A DNA stretch of 22,508 bases from positions 1 through 22,508 of the forward strand of contig UQRM01000036.1 of the NCBI GenBank assembly GCA_900543485.1, read 5' to 3'. The first letter of the stretch is position 1; each line of letters opens with the position of its first letter. The DNA comes from an uncultured Eubacterium sp. Its GTDB lineage: Bacteria > Bacillota > Clostridia > Peptostreptococcales > Anaerovoracaceae. A program made the position numbers and the translations under genes. A model generated the notes under the pieces. It was not told the DNA's origin, did not search any database, and saw only the letters and a program-made list of their open reading frames with translations. This document shows, piece after piece, positions 1 through 7,772 of the stretch.

Positions 1-117
1 CACTATCAGTGTATCTACAACGTTATACAACTGCTGAAGCATGTTGCCGCATATCATGGGGAACGCAAATAACAATATTCCTTTTGTAACAGAGCCTCTT
101 GTCAGATCCAGCTGCAT
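1..117 (-). CDS. MATE family efflux transporter, N-terminal fragment
   Basis: Only the first 39 codons lie in the window; the gene runs off the left edge. The translation begins MQLDLTRGSVTKGILLFAFP and continues with a MICGNMLQQLYNVVDTLIV-like segment. That is the standard N-terminus of MATE (multi-antimicrobial extrusion) cation-coupled efflux pumps: a short polar leader, then the first membrane helix with the LQQLYNVVDTLIVG signature. The ATG at 117 follows a purine-rich AGAGGGAGAAA ribosome-binding site. It lies 60 bases downstream of the gabT terminator, so it probably has its own promoter, but I found no convincing -35/-10 pair. Substrate cannot be inferred. Family call is from the short N-terminus only. 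Confidence 0.8.
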   Translation of the reverse strand, partial: MQLDLTRGSVTKGILLFAFPMICGNMLQQLYNVVDTLIV

Positions 118-177
118 TTTTCTCCCTCTGAAATATATCTGTCTGTCAGAAAGACGCGCGTAACCGGACGCGCGCCC

Positions 178-214
178 AAAAAATAGCGGTGTGGAATTTC
201 CGCACCGCTATTTT
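178..214 (-). terminator. Rho-independent terminator of the aminotransferase gene
   Basis: AAAATAGCGGTG (minus strand, 214 to 203) pairs perfectly with CACCGCTATTTT (191 to 180). The pairing can continue inward through a wobble and further pairs to a tiny loop. A run of six T follows on the minus strand (183 to 178). The hairpin lies about 50 bases after the aminotransferase stop codon. Because the stem ends in A/T runs on both sides it could also work in the other direction, but no plus-strand gene is present. Confidence 0.85.
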
Positions 215-262
215 AAACGCTTTACTCAACTTTGCTTTTTTGCTTTAGTTAATATACTTGGC

Positions 263-1618
263 TTATTTCGCGCAAGCCTTGATGGAGTTCTCCAGGATCT
301 CCAGTCCGGCGTTCAGCTGTTCATCAGTTACGCACAGAGGGCAGAGGAATCTGATAACGTTATTATACGTACCAGCAGCTTCCAGCATAAGTCCGTGGTT
401 CATAGCGTCCTGAACGATAGCGCCAACCAGTTCAGCGTCAGGAGTCTTGGATGCCTTGTCCTTTACGAACTCGATACCCATCATAGCGCCCATACCTCTT
501 ACGTCGCCTACGCACTCATACTTATCCTTCCACTCGTTGAACTTCTTCATTGCGATGTCAGCGATGTGCATAGCCTTTGCAGGATAGTCATCTCTTTCCA
601 TAACTTCAACGACCTTCAGAGCCGATGCAGCCGATACAGCGTTAGCACCGAAAGTGCCGCCGATAGTGCCGCCGGTTACAGCGTCCATGATCTCAGCTCT
701 TGCAGTTACAGCCGACAGCGGCAGGCCTGCAGCGATGGACTTAGCAGTAGTCATGATGTCAGGAGCGCATCCTGCGTCAGCAAAGTACTGGGAAGCGAAC
801 ATCTTACCGCTTCTTGCCCATCCGCACTGTACTTCGTCGCATACCATAAGGATTCCGTGCTTATCACAGATCTCTCTTACAGCCTTTACCCATTCGATAG
901 GTGCAGGGATGAATCCGCCCTCGCCCTGTACAGGCTCGAATACGATAGCAGCGCAGGAATCATATGGAGTAGCTTCTATGAATACTTCTTCCAGTTTGCC
1001 GATGTAGTATTTGATAGCTTCCTCTTCAGTCATGTTACCAGGAGCTCTGTAGAGGTTCGGGAACTCAGCTCTGTAAACACCATCAGGGAAAGGACCCATG
1101 CCTATGGAATAAGCCTTCTTAGCCGTCATGGTCATTGTAAGAGCAGTTCTTCCGTGGAACGCGCCTGTGAATACGATGATGTTAGGTCTTCCAGTGTAAT
1201 TTCTGGCGATCTTTACAGCGTTCTCGTCAGCCTCGGAACCGGAGCAAACGAACATAGTCTTCTTGTCGTCGCCCTTAACCGGTACGATCCTGTTCATCTC
1301 CTCAGCCAGCTTTACATAGCCTTCATGAGTCGTGATGTTGAACATGGAGTGGAAGAACTTGTCAGCCTGTTCTTTAACAGCTGCGATGCACTCAGGGTTG
1401 CTGTATCCGATGTTGAGTACGCCAACTCCTCCTACCCAGTCGAGGAAGATGTTTCCGTCTACGTCTTCGAACATAGCGCCTTCGCCTCTTTCGATAACAG
1501 CTTTGTAAGCCGTTCCGATCCCGTTAGGAACTGCCTTAGCTCTTCTGTCCAGGATAGCCTTAGCCTTAGGACCAGGTAATGTTCCGGTAACGATTTTAGG
1601 TAATGCTTCTCTTAACAT
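263..1618 (-). CDS. gabT: Class III PLP-dependent aminotransferase (4-aminobutyrate/omega-amino-acid type)
   Basis: A 451-residue, full-length class III aminotransferase. Such enzymes move an amino group from an omega- or alpha-amino acid to a keto acid in the cytosol, using pyridoxal phosphate. Visible landmarks are the PLP phosphate-binding CSGSEA (about 125-130), GAFHGRT (152-158), FEPVQGEGG (about 227-235), the cofactor-contacting DEVQCG (from 261) and the Schiff-base lysine in TTAKS (K293). Overall resemblance is to GABA aminotransferases; acetylornithine, ornithine, lysine or 5-aminovalerate aminotransferase cannot be excluded from sequence alone. The ATG is preceded by ATGGAGGTTTGTT (good Shine-Dalgarno). 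It starts 33 bases after the stop of the sigma-54 regulator and is probably cotranscribed with it. Alanine is mostly GCT and arginine mostly AGA, unlike the GCC-rich neighbours, which suggests high expression. Substrate uncertain; family certain. Confidence 0.85.
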   Translation of the reverse strand: MLREALPKIVTGTLPGPKAKAILDRRAKAVPNGIGTAYKAVIERGEGAMFEDVDGNIFLDWVGGVGVLNIGYSNPECIAAVKEQADKFFHSMFNITTHEGYVKLAEEMNRIVPVKGDDKKTMFVCSGSEADENAVKIARNYTGRPNIIVFTGAFHGRTALTMTMTAKKAYSIGMGPFPDGVYRAEFPNLYRAPGNMTEEEAIKYYIGKLEEVFIEATPYDSCAAIVFEPVQGEGGFIPAPIEWVKAVREICDKHGILMVCDEVQCGWARSGKMFASQYFADAGCAPDIMTTAKSIAAGLPLSAVTARAEIMDAVTGGTIGGTFGANAVSAASALKVVEVMERDDYPAKAMHIADIAMKKFNEWKDKYECVGDVRGMGAMMGIEFVKDKASKTPDAELVGAIVQDAMNHGLMLEAAGTYNNVIRFLCPLCVTDEQLNAGLEILENSIKACAK

Positions 1619-1651
1619 AACAAACCTCCATAAAATAAAATTATATAAAAA

Positions 1652-3442
1652 TTAATTTATATCGAGTTCTGCGAGCTTTCTGTACAATGTAGCTCGTGAC
1701 AATCCCAGTTCTTTTGCGACGGTTTCCTTCACTCCATTATGTTGTTTAAGTTTTTTCGTTATTATCTCCTTCTCGTAGAGCTTTACCTGCTCAGCGAGGG
1801 GTCTGTCCAGATTCCTGAATCTGTCCATCTCCTCTTCTTTTCTCAGGATACGGGCCGGGACTTCTTCCATGGTTATGACATTGCCAAAAGCCATGTTGGT
1901 GCCGTATTCAACAGCATTTTCCAGTTCTCTGACGTTTCCCGGCCAGTCGTGATTCATATAAAGTTCCTCCACCTCAGGAGAAAATTTTTCTATATTTTTA
2001 TTCATAAAGCTGTTGTACTTTTTCAGGAAATGGTACATCAGCAGCTTTATATCGTCTTTTCTTTCACGAAGAGGCGGTATGGAAAGCGGTATGACGCTCA
2101 GCCTGTAGTACAGGTCTTCCCTGAACCTTCCTTCTTCTATCAGCCTCTCCAGATCCTTGTTAGTGGCGGCGATGACCCGCACATCCACCAATATGCTCTT
2201 GCTGCCTCCGACCCGGTCGAATCTCATGTTCTGAAGCACATGAAGTATCTTGACCTGGAGATGGAGAGGCATGTCTCCTATTTCATCGAGGAATATAGTC
2301 CCTCCGTCGGCAAGCTCGAACTTGCCTTCCTTTCCCTTTTCGCTGGCCCCTGTAAAAGCTCCCTTCTCATATCCGAACAGCTCACTTTCCAGCAGATTCT
2401 CCGGTATAGCTCCACAATTGACCGTCACGAAAGGCTTATCCTCTCTGGCGCTGGCATAATGTATCGCCTTGGCGAACATTTCTTTTCCGGTGCCGCTCTC
2501 CCCTGTTATCAGCACAGTGGAATTGCTCCTGGCCGTTATCAGAGCCTGCTTCTTGGCCAGCATTATATTCTCGCTTATTCCTATGATATCATCTACGGTG
2601 TTCTTTATCTTCCTCGTATTGAAATTATACACGAGTTTTTGCGCTTCTTCAATATCTCTGAAAGAAATTACCACACCGTCTATCTCATCGCCCGACATGA
2701 AAGGTTTCACCGTCACGATGAAATGATGTTGTTTACCATCTACCTTGAAGATCTCTTCATTCTCTATGTATCCTCTTCCGGTATCCAGCACCTTTATAGC
2801 CGGACTTCCCGGCATTATGCTGCTTATATGTCTTTCGATAAGGTCTCCCTTGTTTGTGCCGAACAGAGCCGCAGCTCTGTTGTTGCAGTGCTTCACATAG
2901 CCCTTTCGATCCAGTGCGAATATCCCCTCGTGAGCCGTCTCCAGCACCGTGGACATCTCGTCCCTGATCACTTCGGCGTTTTCCAGGCTCGCTTGCTGAT
3001 CAGCTTTGGCTGCCAGCAGATCAGCCATCTTTTCGACAAAGACTGTCATGCTCTCACGCTTATAAAGGATGATGTGCCTCTGCTCCTCTGTAAAGGCCAC
3101 CAGACCTATTATCCCGATGATATCTCCCTTGAGGATTATGGGAGTGCAGATTTCGGCAAGTTCTCCCAGCCTCGTATTCCCTACGACGGGCATATCATAT
3201 CCCTTATAGTTCTGCGCGTCTTCAACATACTGAGTCTTCCCCGTACGCAGTACGCTGGCATACAGGTAATTACCCTCCAGATTCCCGTCTTCCTCTTCTT
3301 TTCCTATCCGTCCGTGGTAATAACCTGTACCTCCCAGGATCCTCAGTTTGTTATCAACGATTTCAACTTCAAGACCTACAGCTATACTGATGGCCTCGGC
3401 AACCTGCTGCACACTTTCCTTAATGCCGCTCAAAACAGACAT
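1652..3442 (-). CDS. Sigma-54-dependent transcriptional activator (GAF-like/PAS/AAA+/Fis)
   Basis: A 596-residue bacterial enhancer-binding protein that would hydrolyse ATP to open promoters held by RpoN holoenzyme. Domains in order: an N-terminal GAF-like sensory domain (about 1-145), a PAS domain (about 165-275, starting around [19 protein letters not shown]), the AAA+ domain (about 285-520) and a C-terminal Fis-type helix-turn-helix (about 555-594, [13 protein letters not shown]). The AAA+ part has Walker A GESGTGKE (314-321), the sigma-54-contacting GAFTGA loop (361-366), Walker B FLDEIGD and the arginine-rich [10 protein letters not shown] region. The ATG at 3442 follows AAGGTGAT. The aminotransferase gene follows after 33 bases, so it is the obvious candidate target or operon partner, yet I see no -24/-12 sequence in that gap. 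The effector is unknown; the sensory domains suggest a small cytosolic molecule. Confidence 0.93.
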   Translation of the reverse strand: MSVLSGIKESVQQVAEAISIAVGLEVEIVDNKLRILGGTGYYHGRIGKEEEDGNLEGNYLYASVLRTGKTQYVEDAQNYKGYDMPVVGNTRLGELAEICTPIILKGDIIGIIGLVAFTEEQRHIILYKRESMTVFVEKMADLLAAKADQQASLENAEVIRDEMSTVLETAHEGIFALDRKGYVKHCNNRAAALFGTNKGDLIERHISSIMPGSPAIKVLDTGRGYIENEEIFKVDGKQHHFIVTVKPFMSGDEIDGVVISFRDIEEAQKLVYNFNTRKIKNTVDDIIGISENIMLAKKQALITARSNSTVLITGESGTGKEMFAKAIHYASAREDKPFVTVNCGAIPENLLESELFGYEKGAFTGASEKGKEGKFELADGGTIFLDEIGDMPLHLQVKILHVLQNMRFDRVGGSKSILVDVRVIAATNKDLERLIEEGRFREDLYYRLSVIPLSIPPLRERKDDIKLLMYHFLKKYNSFMNKNIEKFSPEVEELYMNHDWPGNVRELENAVEYGTNMAFGNVITMEEVPARILRKEEEMDRFRNLDRPLAEQVKLYEKEIITKKLKQHNGVKETVAKELGLSRATLYRKLAELDIN

Positions 3443-3486
3443 TCATATCACCTTATCAAATATAATATTTCTAAATACCTGTCTCT

Positions 3487-3514
3487 ATTTTAACACATTC
3501 AGCGAGCGTTTCAA
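3487..3514 (-). promoter_or_regulatory. Sigma-70/SigA-type promoter of the GAF/PAS sigma-54 activator
   Basis: On the minus strand TTGAAA (3514-3509) is followed 16 bases later by TAAAAT (3492-3487). A TG one base before the -10 makes it an extended -10. Predicted transcription start is near 3480, giving a leader of about 38 bases to the ATG at 3442. Five of six bases match at each box. This suggests that the regulator, and probably the aminotransferase behind it, is made from a housekeeping promoter. Confidence 0.6.
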
Positions 3515-3570
3515 AAGGATTTAACGGGCTTTGAGTATACTTTTTCTCATTTTCGATACTTTTGTTGCCA

Positions 3571-5262
3571 TTACGTCATATCATTTTGCTGTCCCGTCTG
3601 GCTTCCTGTCTTTTCATCCTCCAGATCACTGACTGCCGCGCCCAGATTGATAGTCGACTTTTCCAGTTCGAGAACCATGTTGTTTATCTCCGTAAGCTCC
3701 TTCGGCGACATATCTTCTCCCACGGCCAGCTTCGTATTGTAGAGAATATCCTCTATTCGCCTGTGGATATCGAACAGGTTTGTCCTGAGGCTGCCCAGCA
3801 TCTCCTCGTCCACCTCTTCCTCCATGGCCTGATCCATGCTGACCATCTCGTCCTTTTCCAGCACGTACTCGGAATTTCCCTTCACCACTATCGGATGATA
3901 GCCCAGCTCTTTTTCCACTGTTTCGGCGAAGGCTTCCTTGGCTTCAGGCTCGCCGTGTACCAGGAAGATATGCTTCGGCTCCTTCTGGAAACCCTTCAGC
4001 CACGCCAGCAGCCCGTTCTTGTCGGCATGGCCCGAAAAACCTTCCAGATTGTATATCTTGGCGTTGACCTGGACCTTTTCGCCAAAGAGGGTCACTTCTT
4101 TGGCTCCATCCAGTATCATCCTTCCCAGGGTCCCCTCAGCCTGATATCCGACGAAGACGATGCTGGACTTCCTGTTCCACAGGTTATGCTTCAGATGGTG
4201 TCTTATCCTTCCCGCGTCGCACATGCCGCTGGCCGATATTATCACCTTCGGATCCGGGTTGGTATTGAGCCATATGGATTCCTGACTTGTCCTGGTGAAC
4301 CTGAGGTTCTTGAAGTCGAGGGGATTGTCGCCTTTCGCTATGTATTCCTTCGTCTCATCGTCGAAAACCTGGGCGTTCCTCTTGAAAACCTCTGTGGCTG
4401 TGGTAGCCATAGGGCTGTCCACGTAAACCATTATATTCTCAAAGGCCTGACGATATTCATTGTCGATCTCATAGACTCTGTTGAGCTCGTATATCAGCTC
4501 CTGAGTCCTTCCCACCGCAAAGGACGGTATCACTGTCGTGCCTCCCTTTGCAGCCGTGTCCCTGATGATGTCCATCAGCGCCTTGACATTCATTGAATTT
4601 TCCGGATGCACCCTGTTGCCGTAAGTTGTCTCCATGATGACGTAGTCAGCCTTCTTTATGATAGTCGGATTGCGCAGTATAGGTCTTTCCATGACACCCA
4701 GGTCTCCCGAGAAGACTATCTTGGAAACGTTGTCGTTTTCCGTCACCCACAGCTCCGTTATGGCCGAGCCCAGTATGTGTCCGGCATCGTTGAAGACTAT
4801 CTTCATCTCCTCATTGAGCTCTATAAGCTGGTCATACAGCACCGGCTTCACATAGGTGAGGGAATCCACCGCATCGTTGAAGGTATACAGCGGCTCCACC
4901 TTTGGCCTGCCGGCTCTTTCATTTTTCTTGTTCTTCCACTCAGCTTCCTTCTCGTGTATGTACCCGCTGTCCTTCAGCATCACATCCAACAGATCCGCCG
5001 TAGCGTCAGTACAGTATATGGCCCCCTTGAATCCACGTTTTATCAGCAATGGGATCCTGCCACAATGATCTATGTGAGCGTGACTCAATATCACATAATC
5101 TATCTCCGCCGGATCGAACGGGAAATCCTCATAATTGAGCGCTTCCTGTGCCTTTCCTCCCTGGAACTGGCCGCAGTCCAGCAGCACCTTGTGATTCTCC
5201 GTCGTTATCAGATGACAGGAGCCTGTCACACCCGTGGATGCCCCGCAAAACTGTATCTTCAT
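3571..5262 (-). CDS. MBL-fold/beta-CASP metallohydrolase, probable RNase
   Basis: A 563-residue metallo-beta-lactamase-fold protein of the beta-CASP RNA-processing group (CPSF/YSH1-like). Known members are zinc-dependent endo- or exoribonucleases in the cytosol. The zinc site is visible: HAHIDH (61-66), the histidine of GHILGSA (161-167) and the aspartate of SGDLG (185-189). The beta-CASP portion carries IPSFAVGRTQELIYEL, and the C-terminal RMMBL region carries ISASGMCDAGR, GFSGHAD and LVHGE. After about residue 475 there is an extra acidic, helix-prone tail of about 85 residues, longer than the core family needs. The ATG at 5262 has a perfect AAGGAGG eight bases upstream. It stands as a single gene with its own TATAAT. 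The KH domains of archaeal CPSF proteins are absent. RNase function is inferred from the family. Confidence 0.9.
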   Translation of the reverse strand: MKIQFCGASTGVTGSCHLITTENHKVLLDCGQFQGGKAQEALNYEDFPFDPAEIDYVILSHAHIDHCGRIPLLIKRGFKGAIYCTDATADLLDVMLKDSGYIHEKEAEWKNKKNERAGRPKVEPLYTFNDAVDSLTYVKPVLYDQLIELNEEMKIVFNDAGHILGSAITELWVTENDNVSKIVFSGDLGVMERPILRNPTIIKKADYVIMETTYGNRVHPENSMNVKALMDIIRDTAAKGGTTVIPSFAVGRTQELIYELNRVYEIDNEYRQAFENIMVYVDSPMATTATEVFKRNAQVFDDETKEYIAKGDNPLDFKNLRFTRTSQESIWLNTNPDPKVIISASGMCDAGRIRHHLKHNLWNRKSSIVFVGYQAEGTLGRMILDGAKEVTLFGEKVQVNAKIYNLEGFSGHADKNGLLAWLKGFQKEPKHIFLVHGEPEAKEAFAETVEKELGYHPIVVKGNSEYVLEKDEMVSMDQAMEEEVDEEMLGSLRTNLFDIHRRIEDILYNTKLAVGEDMSPKELTEINNMVLELEKSTINLGAAVSDLEDEKTGSQTGQQNDMT

Positions 5263-5340
5263 ATGTTATCCTCCTTCAAGTACGGTCGTTATCGCATCAT
5301 CCGCCCGGACCGTTCAAAAGCCCGCTTCCTATCTGCCATT

Positions 5341-5346
5341 ATTATA
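5341..5346 (-). promoter_or_regulatory. Probable -10 element of the beta-CASP hydrolase gene
   Basis: A perfect TATAAT (minus strand) lies about 80 bases before the ATG at 5262, predicting a leader of about 70 bases. The best -35 at 17-base spacing is TGGTAA, only three of six matches, so the promoter is weak or needs help. The predicted leader contains ACGGTC (5313-5308) and GACCGT (5287-5282), which can close a 20-base loop just upstream of the ribosome-binding site. Confidence 0.4.
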
Positions 5347-5473
5347 CTACCCGCTACGGATAATTACCATGAAAATTATCCAAAAGGGCTGCCGGGATAT
5401 GGAAAGCTCCAGGATGTCAGACACACCGCTCAGCATCTGACAGATATCAGGCATGACGCCCCGTCGGGTCTTA

Positions 5474-5790
5474 AATATGCCTAAAACACTGCTTTCTGAC
5501 GCGCTTTTGGCATATTCACTCCATCTCACCACTCCTGCCGCCAGATGATATGCCAAACTCCCAAAACGGACACAGGCCTTTTGGCATTCCCGCTGCCTGT
5601 TTTCCATGAAAATATGCCAATTCCCCGCTGCGAAAAAGGACTTATAAGCATATCATCCTCGAAACAGAAGGGAAAAACTTCCCTTTATGCCTATAAACCC
5701 TTTCGGCAACCGTATTTTTGGCATATCTGACCGCAGGCAGCCATTCCTAAATCCGCCACATTTCTGCGCCACCACGGAAATATGCCAAAG
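5474..5790. repeat. Array of alternating ATATGCCAAA elements (four hairpin units plus a half unit)
   Basis: The gene-free region 5263-5847 contains nine copies of an (A)ATATGCC(A/T)AAA-like element in strict alternation of strand. Plus copies are at 5474-5486, 5548-5557, 5610-5620, 5684-5697 and 5778-5789. Minus copies are at 5505-5516, 5579-5588, 5642-5653 (degenerate) and 5715-5726. Adjacent plus/minus pairs form units of about 41-44 bases with a constant 30-31 bases between the GCC and GGC cores. The first can fold as AATATGCC against GGCATATT, the second as ATGCCAAA against TTTGGCAT. Interior sequences differ between units, apart from local repeats such as ATTCCCGCTGC (5586) and ATTCCCCGCTGC (5620), and TTCTGACGCGC (5494 and 5809). 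No open reading frame here looks real. It may be an intergenic repeat family, structured RNA or clustered protein-binding sites. Confidence 0.7.
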
Positions 5791-5825
5791 AGCCGCCCGC
5801 CAGACTTCTTCTGACGCGCGGCTCT
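5786..5825 (-). terminator. Probable terminator after the DUF3267 gene
   Basis: On the minus strand AGAGCCGC (5825-5818) pairs with GCGGCTCT (5796-5789). One G-G mismatch then gives way to an inner stem in which CGTCAGA pairs with TCTGGCG around an AGAAG loop. The stem starts 23 bases after the DUF3267 stop codon. Only a short T run follows before the last copy of the ATATGCCAAA element, so termination may be partial. Confidence 0.55.
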
Positions 5826-5847
5826 CTGCTGTTCATCGCGGATACGA

Positions 5848-6456
5848 TCATTTATCTGCCTGTTGGAAAGGCGGAATGCAATACACTTTCGCTCCTGACA
5901 TCTGTACTCTGTAAAAGGGAGGAACATTTCCCAATGTCTTCATCACATTCATAAAATCCTTCCCTGCAGTTATCATTCCAATGAACCCAATGGAAAACAA
6001 AGTTTTTGCCAAATATGTATAAGGAGAAATGTACAGCCATATGAGAAGAGGCAGCAGCCCCAGTACCAGGCTCGGGAAAAGACTCATGAAAATGAATCTT
6101 CCTCTGCTCATGGACTTGTCACTGGTGACGAACATCTTGGCCGGTTTCATCATCTGATATAGCTCCACCCGGCTTCCTTTCGGGAAGCAGATACCGTGAA
6201 GCAGCTCATGGGGCAACAGAAGCATGCAGCCTATCACTATGCCAAGTATACTGAACATCATCGGGGTGTCTTTTGTAGTCACGTATTTTATGGAAAAGAT
6301 GACGATAGGCACTATCATAGCCATTATACAATAGAAGGCTGTAGATTTTCCTTCCTTTTCCATCACTTCCGGATCTATGTACTTTACCGCTCCGTGCGGG
6401 ACATTACCCGTGATTTCTCCGTAGTTCTCTATAATACCCTTATTACATATCCTCAT
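5848..6456 (-). CDS. DUF3267 family membrane zinc metalloprotease-like protein
   Basis: A 202-residue membrane protein with an HELLH zinc motif (H83, E84, H87) at the cytosolic end of a hydrophobic segment, as in DUF3267 proteins, which are distant relatives of M50 site-2 proteases. Hydrophobic segments are seen at about 40-57, 64-82, 118-142 and 150-164. D167 in AGKDFMNV is a plausible third metal ligand. Size is normal for the family. The ATG at 6456 follows AGGAGAAGCC and lies 23 bases after the stop of the dehydrogenase gene, so it is probably the last gene of the sigma-54-controlled operon. A hairpin follows the stop codon. The substrate, and whether it is an active protease, are unknown; no functional link to the dehydrogenase is established. 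Confidence 0.8.
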   Translation of the reverse strand: MRICNKGIIENYGEITGNVPHGAVKYIDPEVMEKEGKSTAFYCIMAMIVPIVIFSIKYVTTKDTPMMFSILGIVIGCMLLLPHELLHGICFPKGSRVELYQMMKPAKMFVTSDKSMSRGRFIFMSLFPSLVLGLLPLLIWLYISPYTYLAKTLFSIGFIGMITAGKDFMNVMKTLGNVPPFYRVQMSGAKVYCIPPFQQADK

Positions 6457-6479
6457 ATGGCTTCTCCTATCTGATTCTC

Positions 6480-7709
6480 CTATTTAGGCTTATACATCTC
6501 ACGTCTCAGCTGCGTGAAATCACTGCCGGAAAGCGGAGTCTTCTCCACGCAATACACCGGCATCTGACGCCTGGACAGTTCTTTGAAGTAAGGGATCGCC
6601 GGGATTCCTTTTTCCGCGCCGAATGCCCCTCTTTCTGTTATCTGTCCATTGTATATCATCTGAGCTACTATCGAAGGCGGTACGCCTGTATCCAGAGCAC
6701 CGGCCATGAACCCCCACTTTTCGCTGGTCCTGATGACGCATTCAACCATTATCTCTTTTTCGATGCCATCCTTCGTACCAGTCAGCACTGCCCTCAGGAC
6801 ATCGCAGTCGTTCAGTTCTCCGTCCTGACTGCCATCATAATTCTCCAGATACTTGTTCACTACCGCTATCATTGTCCTGAGAGGGTTCACATCCTGGCCC
6901 TGTACGGAGACAGGATCCTCCGTCGCGAATCCCAGACCTGCCAGGAAGCTTATCCTTTCCTCGAAATCCTCCGAAAGCGAGAGTTTGAAGCTGGCGTTCT
7001 TTATACCTTTTTCCTTGAAGGAGCTGGCAAACTGAACAGGCTCGGAGTGGATGCAATAGAATGCTTCTGCAGGGCCGATCGGCTCAGTGAAGTCTATGAT
7101 CTCTCTTCCGCTGCCTGCAGGTACCGGTTGCAGGACTCCGTCTTTGAGTATCCATGGTTCCAGCGTGTGTTCTTCCATTACCGTAAGCAGAGAGTAAGGG
7201 ATACCGATTATGGCGTTGGTCCTGGTGAAATCCCCGCAGGCACAGATGGCCTTGGCTTCTTCTATGGTATCCAGCTTGCTGGCCGCATATCCTGCCATGA
7301 CATTCATAGTTCCCGGTGTGCTTCCCATTCCCAAAACAGCTGTGAGGCCGGCCGCCTTAAACTCTTCATCCAGTTCCAGCTGCTTCTTGGTAACGTGGAA
7401 CAGACCCCCCAGGTCGATATAATGAGCCTTTACTTCCAGACACGCCTTCATTATATCTATGTTCCAGTTATACTGCACGCAATTGAGAACGATATCCGCG
7501 CCCTTTATCACCTCAATCAGTCTGTCATGATCTCGAACGTCCAGCTGCACAGCCTTCAGGCCGAATTTCTTAGCTACGTCCTCTGCCTTTTTCAGATCAT
7601 AATCGGCGATAATGATCTCTTTTTCACCCGGGCTCAGTTCCGCATCGCACAGATCCGTGCAGCAGATATTTCCCTGTAACCCCGCTCCCAGAATAACTAA
7701 TTTCATCAT
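6480..7709 (-). CDS. Saccharopine dehydrogenase family oxidoreductase, lysine-6-dehydrogenase-like
   Basis: A 409-residue NAD(P)-dependent enzyme. The N-terminus is a Rossmann fold with GAGLQG (8-13) and an acidic residue at the end of the second strand (IIADYD). The middle and end match the saccharopine dehydrogenase fold: DIVLNCVQYNWN, HYIDLGG, GMGSTPGTMNVMAGYAASKLD, and a C-terminal QITERGAFGAEKGIP stretch. From memory, the order and wording of these motifs resemble lysine 6-dehydrogenases (lysine to allysine, which cyclises) more than biosynthetic saccharopine reductases. Carboxynorspermidine synthase is a less likely alternative. The ATG at 7709 follows AAGGAG by nine bases; a second ATG directly after it is also possible. 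It lies 63 bases behind the antiporter gene. Together with the activator and antiporter it suggests amino-acid catabolism. Substrate is inference. Confidence 0.75.
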   Translation of the reverse strand: MMKLVILGAGLQGNICCTDLCDAELSPGEKEIIIADYDLKKAEDVAKKFGLKAVQLDVRDHDRLIEVIKGADIVLNCVQYNWNIDIMKACLEVKAHYIDLGGLFHVTKKQLELDEEFKAAGLTAVLGMGSTPGTMNVMAGYAASKLDTIEEAKAICACGDFTRTNAIIGIPYSLLTVMEEHTLEPWILKDGVLQPVPAGSGREIIDFTEPIGPAEAFYCIHSEPVQFASSFKEKGIKNASFKLSLSEDFEERISFLAGLGFATEDPVSVQGQDVNPLRTMIAVVNKYLENYDGSQDGELNDCDVLRAVLTGTKDGIEKEIMVECVIRTSEKWGFMAGALDTGVPPSIVAQMIYNGQITERGAFGAEKGIPAIPYFKELSRRQMPVYCVEKTPLSGSDFTQLRREMYKPK

Positions 7710-7772
7710 GATGATTCTCCTTTCTATTATCAGCTTTCATTTACAGCCTTTATTCGATATGAGTTGATATTT

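Noticed and set aside
155..174. CGCGCGT/ACGCGCG hairpin before the MATE gene as a terminator
   Set aside because: No T run follows on the minus strand; the gabT terminator at 178-214 already explains transcription ending. It may simply be part of the MATE leader.
191..3493. Long plus-strand open frames (462 and 584 codons) opposite the aminotransferase and the first activator
   Set aside because: They are antisense shadows: the translations are low-complexity with no recognisable domains, they lack ribosome-binding sites, and the minus-strand proteins are unmistakable. They stay open because the real genes rarely use codons whose complements are stops.
5347..5607. Minus-strand frame of 86 codons in the intergenic array region
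   Set aside because: The translation follows the repeat elements, has no family resemblance, and covers the hairpin array and the region of the RNase-gene promoter. No suitable ribosome-binding site was seen.
5715..5733. Sigma-54 promoter reading of TTGGCATATCTGACCGCA
   Set aside because: GG and GC are eleven, not ten, bases apart, and the same motif occurs in both orientations throughout the array with no gene positioned to use it.
5474..5790. CRISPR array
   Set aside because: Repeats alternate in orientation, are only about 12 bases, and the intervals are not uniform spacers; no cas genes are present.
5691..5927. Minus-strand frame of 78 codons across the end of the DUF3267 gene
   Set aside because: Overlaps a well-supported gene in another frame and then runs through repeat elements; no domain seen.
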